This document shows, one piece after another, positions 61,867 through 64,000 of a stretch of DNA of 64,000 bases. Below the pieces are notes generated by a model that saw only the letters and a program-made list of their open reading frames with translations, was not told the DNA's origin and searched no databases. A program made the translations under genes and the position numbers. The stretch's first letter is position 1, and every line of letters begins with the position of its first letter. The DNA comes from Streptomyces griseoruber (GTDB lineage Bacteria > Actinomycetota > Actinomycetes > Streptomycetales > Streptomycetaceae), in contig NZ_KQ948764.1 in NCBI RefSeq assembly GCF_001514205.1, forward strand, positions 124,001 to 188,000. Reading direction: 5' to 3'.

Positions 61867-61921
61867 GGTCAGGATGCTACCGACGGGTAGATCGATCGGC
61901 GACGGCCGGGGTGAGTGACGC

Positions 61922-62869
61922 TCACCTCAGGAAGGGGTCCACGGCGACCGCGACGAACAGCAGCGACACATAGGTGATGGACCAGTGGAACAGGCGCATC
62001 TCCTTCAGCTTCCCGCCCGTCGCCTCGGCCTTCGCCCGGTTCTGCAGGGCGTGCGCCTCCCACAGCCACCAGCCCCCGGCCGCGAGGGCCACGCCCGTGT
62101 AGAACCAGCCGGTGTAGCCGAGGGGCGTCAGCAGCAGCGAGACGACGACCATCACCCAGCTGTAGATGACGATCTGCTTGGCGACCACCTTGTTGGAGGC
62201 GACGACCGGCAGCATCGGGACACCCACGCGCGCGTAGTCCTCGCGGACCTTCATCGACAGCGGCCAGTAGTGCGGCGGCGTCCAGAAGAAGATGACCAGG
62301 AAGAGGATCAGCGGGGCCCAGGACAGTGAGTTCGTCACGGCCGACCAGCCGATCAGCACCGGCATGCAGCCGGCGATGCCGCCCCAGACGATGTTCTGCG
62401 CGGTGCGCCGCTTGAGGATCATCGTGTACACGACGACATAGAAGAGGAGCGCTCCGAGCGACAGCCAGGCGGACAGCCAGTTGACGGTCAACCCGAACAG
62501 CAGGGTCGAGACCACGGCGAGGGTGATGCCGAAGGCGAGGCACTCGCGCGGCGAGACCATGCCGGTGACCAGCGGCCGCTGCGAGGTGCGGTCCATCAGG
62601 GCGTCGATGTCGCGGTCGATGTACATGTTCAGCGCGTTGGCGCCGCCCGCGGACAGATAACCGCCGACGCAGGTGAGCAGCACCAGGCCGAGGTCCGGCA
62701 CACCCTGCTGCGCCAGGAACATCACCGGAACGGTGGTGATCAGCAGCAGCTCGATGATCCGCGGCTTGGTCAGCGCCACGAACCCCATGACCCGGGCCCT
62801 CAGCGGCCGCCGGCTCGGGCTCTGGCTCGTCCCGATCATCCCCACTGGACGGGATTCAACGGCCGTCAC
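61922..62869 (-). CDS. ctaB: Heme O synthase / protoheme IX farnesyltransferase (CtaB)
   Basis: A 315-residue UbiA-family prenyltransferase that adds farnesyl to haem B. The Asp-rich motif [18 protein letters not shown], the second motif [20 protein letters not shown] and eight or nine membrane helices are seen. The GTG at 62869 (start [10 protein letters not shown]) follows AGGGGT; an earlier in-frame ATG is less likely. Its product feeds CtaA. It is divergent from transketolase. Confidence 0.94.
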   Translation of the reverse strand: MTAVESRPVGMIGTSQSPSRRPLRARVMGFVALTKPRIIELLLITTVPVMFLAQQGVPDLGLVLLTCVGGYLSAGGANALNMYIDRDIDALMDRTSQRPLVTGMVSPRECLAFGITLAVVSTLLFGLTVNWLSAWLSLGALLFYVVVYTMILKRRTAQNIVWGGIAGCMPVLIGWSAVTNSLSWAPLILFLVIFFWTPPHYWPLSMKVREDYARVGVPMLPVVASNKVVAKQIVIYSWVMVVVSLLLTPLGYTGWFYTGVALAAGGWWLWEAHALQNRAKAEATGGKLKEMRLFHWSITYVSLLFVAVAVDPFLR

Positions 62870-63276
62870 GCACACCCCTGACAGAGACTCCCAGCAAGCC
62901 TCCCCATGTGAATGCGGGGTAAAGGCTCGCGCGTACCACGCCACTGTAGACGTTGCCCATACCCCGGCCTTCGCGGGGGTGGGGTCGTGTTGGGAGGGGC
63001 CCCGGGGAGGGGTGTGCGGAGGGCTTCCGATGAGTCGTACTGGGGCTCGATTGAGCAGTCAGATGAGCGGCTCCGTATTCAAGTGCCAAGTGCGGTTCCG
63101 GCCAGCCGGCAGGCGGATCGCGGCAAGGCCCGGCAGTCTGGAATGACTCGAAAAAACGCACGTCCCCGCAGGGGTAGGCTCGACAGCGGCCGGTGGGCAT
63201 CCAGTCCCCCGGAAGCCGGTGGGCGCGTGCCCGGAACAGCCGGTATTCGACATGTGGAGAGGAGCCCTGACCCAGG
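62870..63276. promoter_or_regulatory. Divergent ctaB-tkt promoter region
   Basis: 407 bp without a credible gene. On the minus strand TACAGT (about 62943-62948) is a -10-like box for ctaB. On the plus strand TAGGCT (63175-63180) is a -10-like box for tkt. A GC-rich hairpin-prone segment lies at about 62962-63020. No further structure was recognised. Confidence 0.45.
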
Positions 63277-64000
63277 GTGAGCACCAAGCCGACCACCACA
63301 GACCTCGAGTGGACCGCATTGGACCAGCGGGCCGTCGACACCGCGCGTGTCCTGGCCGCCGACGCCGTACAGAAGGTCGGCAACGGCCATCCCGGTACGG
63401 CGATGAGCCTGGCGCCTGCCGCCTACACCCTCTTCCAGAAGGTGATGCGGCACGACCCGGCGGACGCCGACTGGGTGGGCCGCGACCGTTTCGTGCTGTC
63501 CGCGGGCCATTCGTCCCTGACCCTCTACACCCAGCTGTACCTGGCCGGTTTCGGCCTTGAGCTGGACGATCTGAAGAGCTTCCGCACATGGGGTTCGAAG
63601 ACCCCGGGTCACCCCGAGTACGGCCACACGGTGGGCGTCGAGACCACCACCGGTCCGCTGGGCCAGGGTGTCGCCAACGCCGTCGGCATGGCGATGGCCG
63701 CCCGCTACGAGCGCGGTCTGTTCGACCCGGAGGCCCCCGAGGGCGAGTCCCCCTTCGACCACTTCGTGTACGTGATCGCGGGTGACGGCTGCCTCCAGGA
63801 GGGCATCTCCGCCGAGGCGTCCTCGATGGCCGGCCACCAGAAGCTGGGCAACCTGGTGCTGCTCTGGGACGACAACCACATCTCGATCGAGGGCGACACC
63901 GAGACGGCCGTCTCCGAGGACACCGTCAAGCGGTACGAGGCCTACGGCTGGCATGTGCAGCGGATCGCCCCGAAGCCGGACGGCGACCTCGACCCGCACG
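63277..64000 (+). CDS. tkt: Transketolase, 5' part
   Basis: The first 241 residues of transketolase. GTG 63277 starts MSTKPTTTDLEWTALDQRAV. The thiamine-diphosphate domain shows GNGHPGTAMSLAPAAYTLFQ, FVLSAGHSSLTLY, TPGHPEYGHTVGVETTTGPLGQG and the GDGCLQEG metal motif. It is the start of the pentose-phosphate operon (tkt, tal, zwf) in Streptomyces. It runs off the end of the window. Confidence 0.96.
   Translation, partial: MSTKPTTTDLEWTALDQRAVDTARVLAADAVQKVGNGHPGTAMSLAPAAYTLFQKVMRHDPADADWVGRDRFVLSAGHSSLTLYTQLYLAGFGLELDDLKSFRTWGSKTPGHPEYGHTVGVETTTGPLGQGVANAVGMAMAARYERGLFDPEAPEGESPFDHFVYVIAGDGCLQEGISAEASSMAGHQKLGNLVLLWDDNHISIEGDTETAVSEDTVKRYEAYGWHVQRIAPKPDGDLDPH

Overview
The window is a 64-kb chromosomal stretch of a Streptomyces or very close relative. 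The basis is very high GC, GTG/TTG starts, many ATGA/GTGA start-stop overlaps, apparent leaderless promoters, actinobacterial families (SufR-headed suf operon, mycothiol-era DinB-like proteins, TerD, SigE-type sigma factor, actinobacterial DapD) and the order suf - ABC/debranching/glycosyltransferase - ctaA - ctaB - tkt. Most of the window is core or near-core chromosome, with one clear 12.1-kb mobile insertion.

Layout. 1-9.1 kb: sugar-acid catabolism, with a sugar ABC permease, an IlvD/Edd dehydratase, two DHDPS-fold enzymes, a GntR regulator, an MBL hydrolase, a TIM-barrel protein, and a divergent uronate dehydrogenase (udh) facing 5-dehydro-4-deoxyglucarate dehydratase (kdgD). 9.2-13.2 kb: a double-TerD protein, a TetR regulator beside the relic of an MFS exporter, and an ACC deaminase with its GntR regulator. 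13.2-14 kb: a wrecked Ro60 (TROVE) gene preceded by an intact-looking bacterial Y RNA with a permuted tRNA-like domain; this is the most interesting small locus. 14.1-25 kb: a PhoX-like Tat-exported phosphatase, about 1 kb of repeat-rich non-coding DNA, a secreted nuclease, an ArsR-SRPBCC pair, dapA, and a SigE-family sigma factor with a membrane-anchored beta-propeller.

25.02-37.11 kb: a mobile element split into a small HAD-family gene. It is bounded by the direct repeat GGCCGCT. It carries three overlapping tyrosine-recombinase genes (a RIT-like trio), a second recombinase module (integrase, XRE-type HTH, a Cys-rich pseudo-recombinase and an SDR enzyme), a recombinase tail plus a TnpC-like small protein, and a damaged SUKH-3 immunity gene.

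37.7-49.7 kb: dapD, an MFS exporter divergent from an HxlR-peroxiredoxin fusion, an SMR exporter with its TetR repressor, an AbfB-domain surface protein, and the full Fe-S assembly operon sufR-B-D-Rieske-C-S-U-T under a perfect 14-bp palindrome. 49.7-64 kb: an AAC(3)-family acetyltransferase, a two-gene ABC exporter, a glycogen-debranching-like enzyme with a large coding minisatellite, a GT4 glycosyltransferase, a frameshifted STAND NTPase, heme A synthase (ctaA), an amidohydrolase, heme O synthase (ctaB) and the start of transketolase.

The window is rich in decay: an MFS relic, a Ro60 relic, a SUKH-3 relic, a frameshifted STAND gene and a HAD gene split by the element. All function calls come from reading motifs and recalling families; no database search was run.
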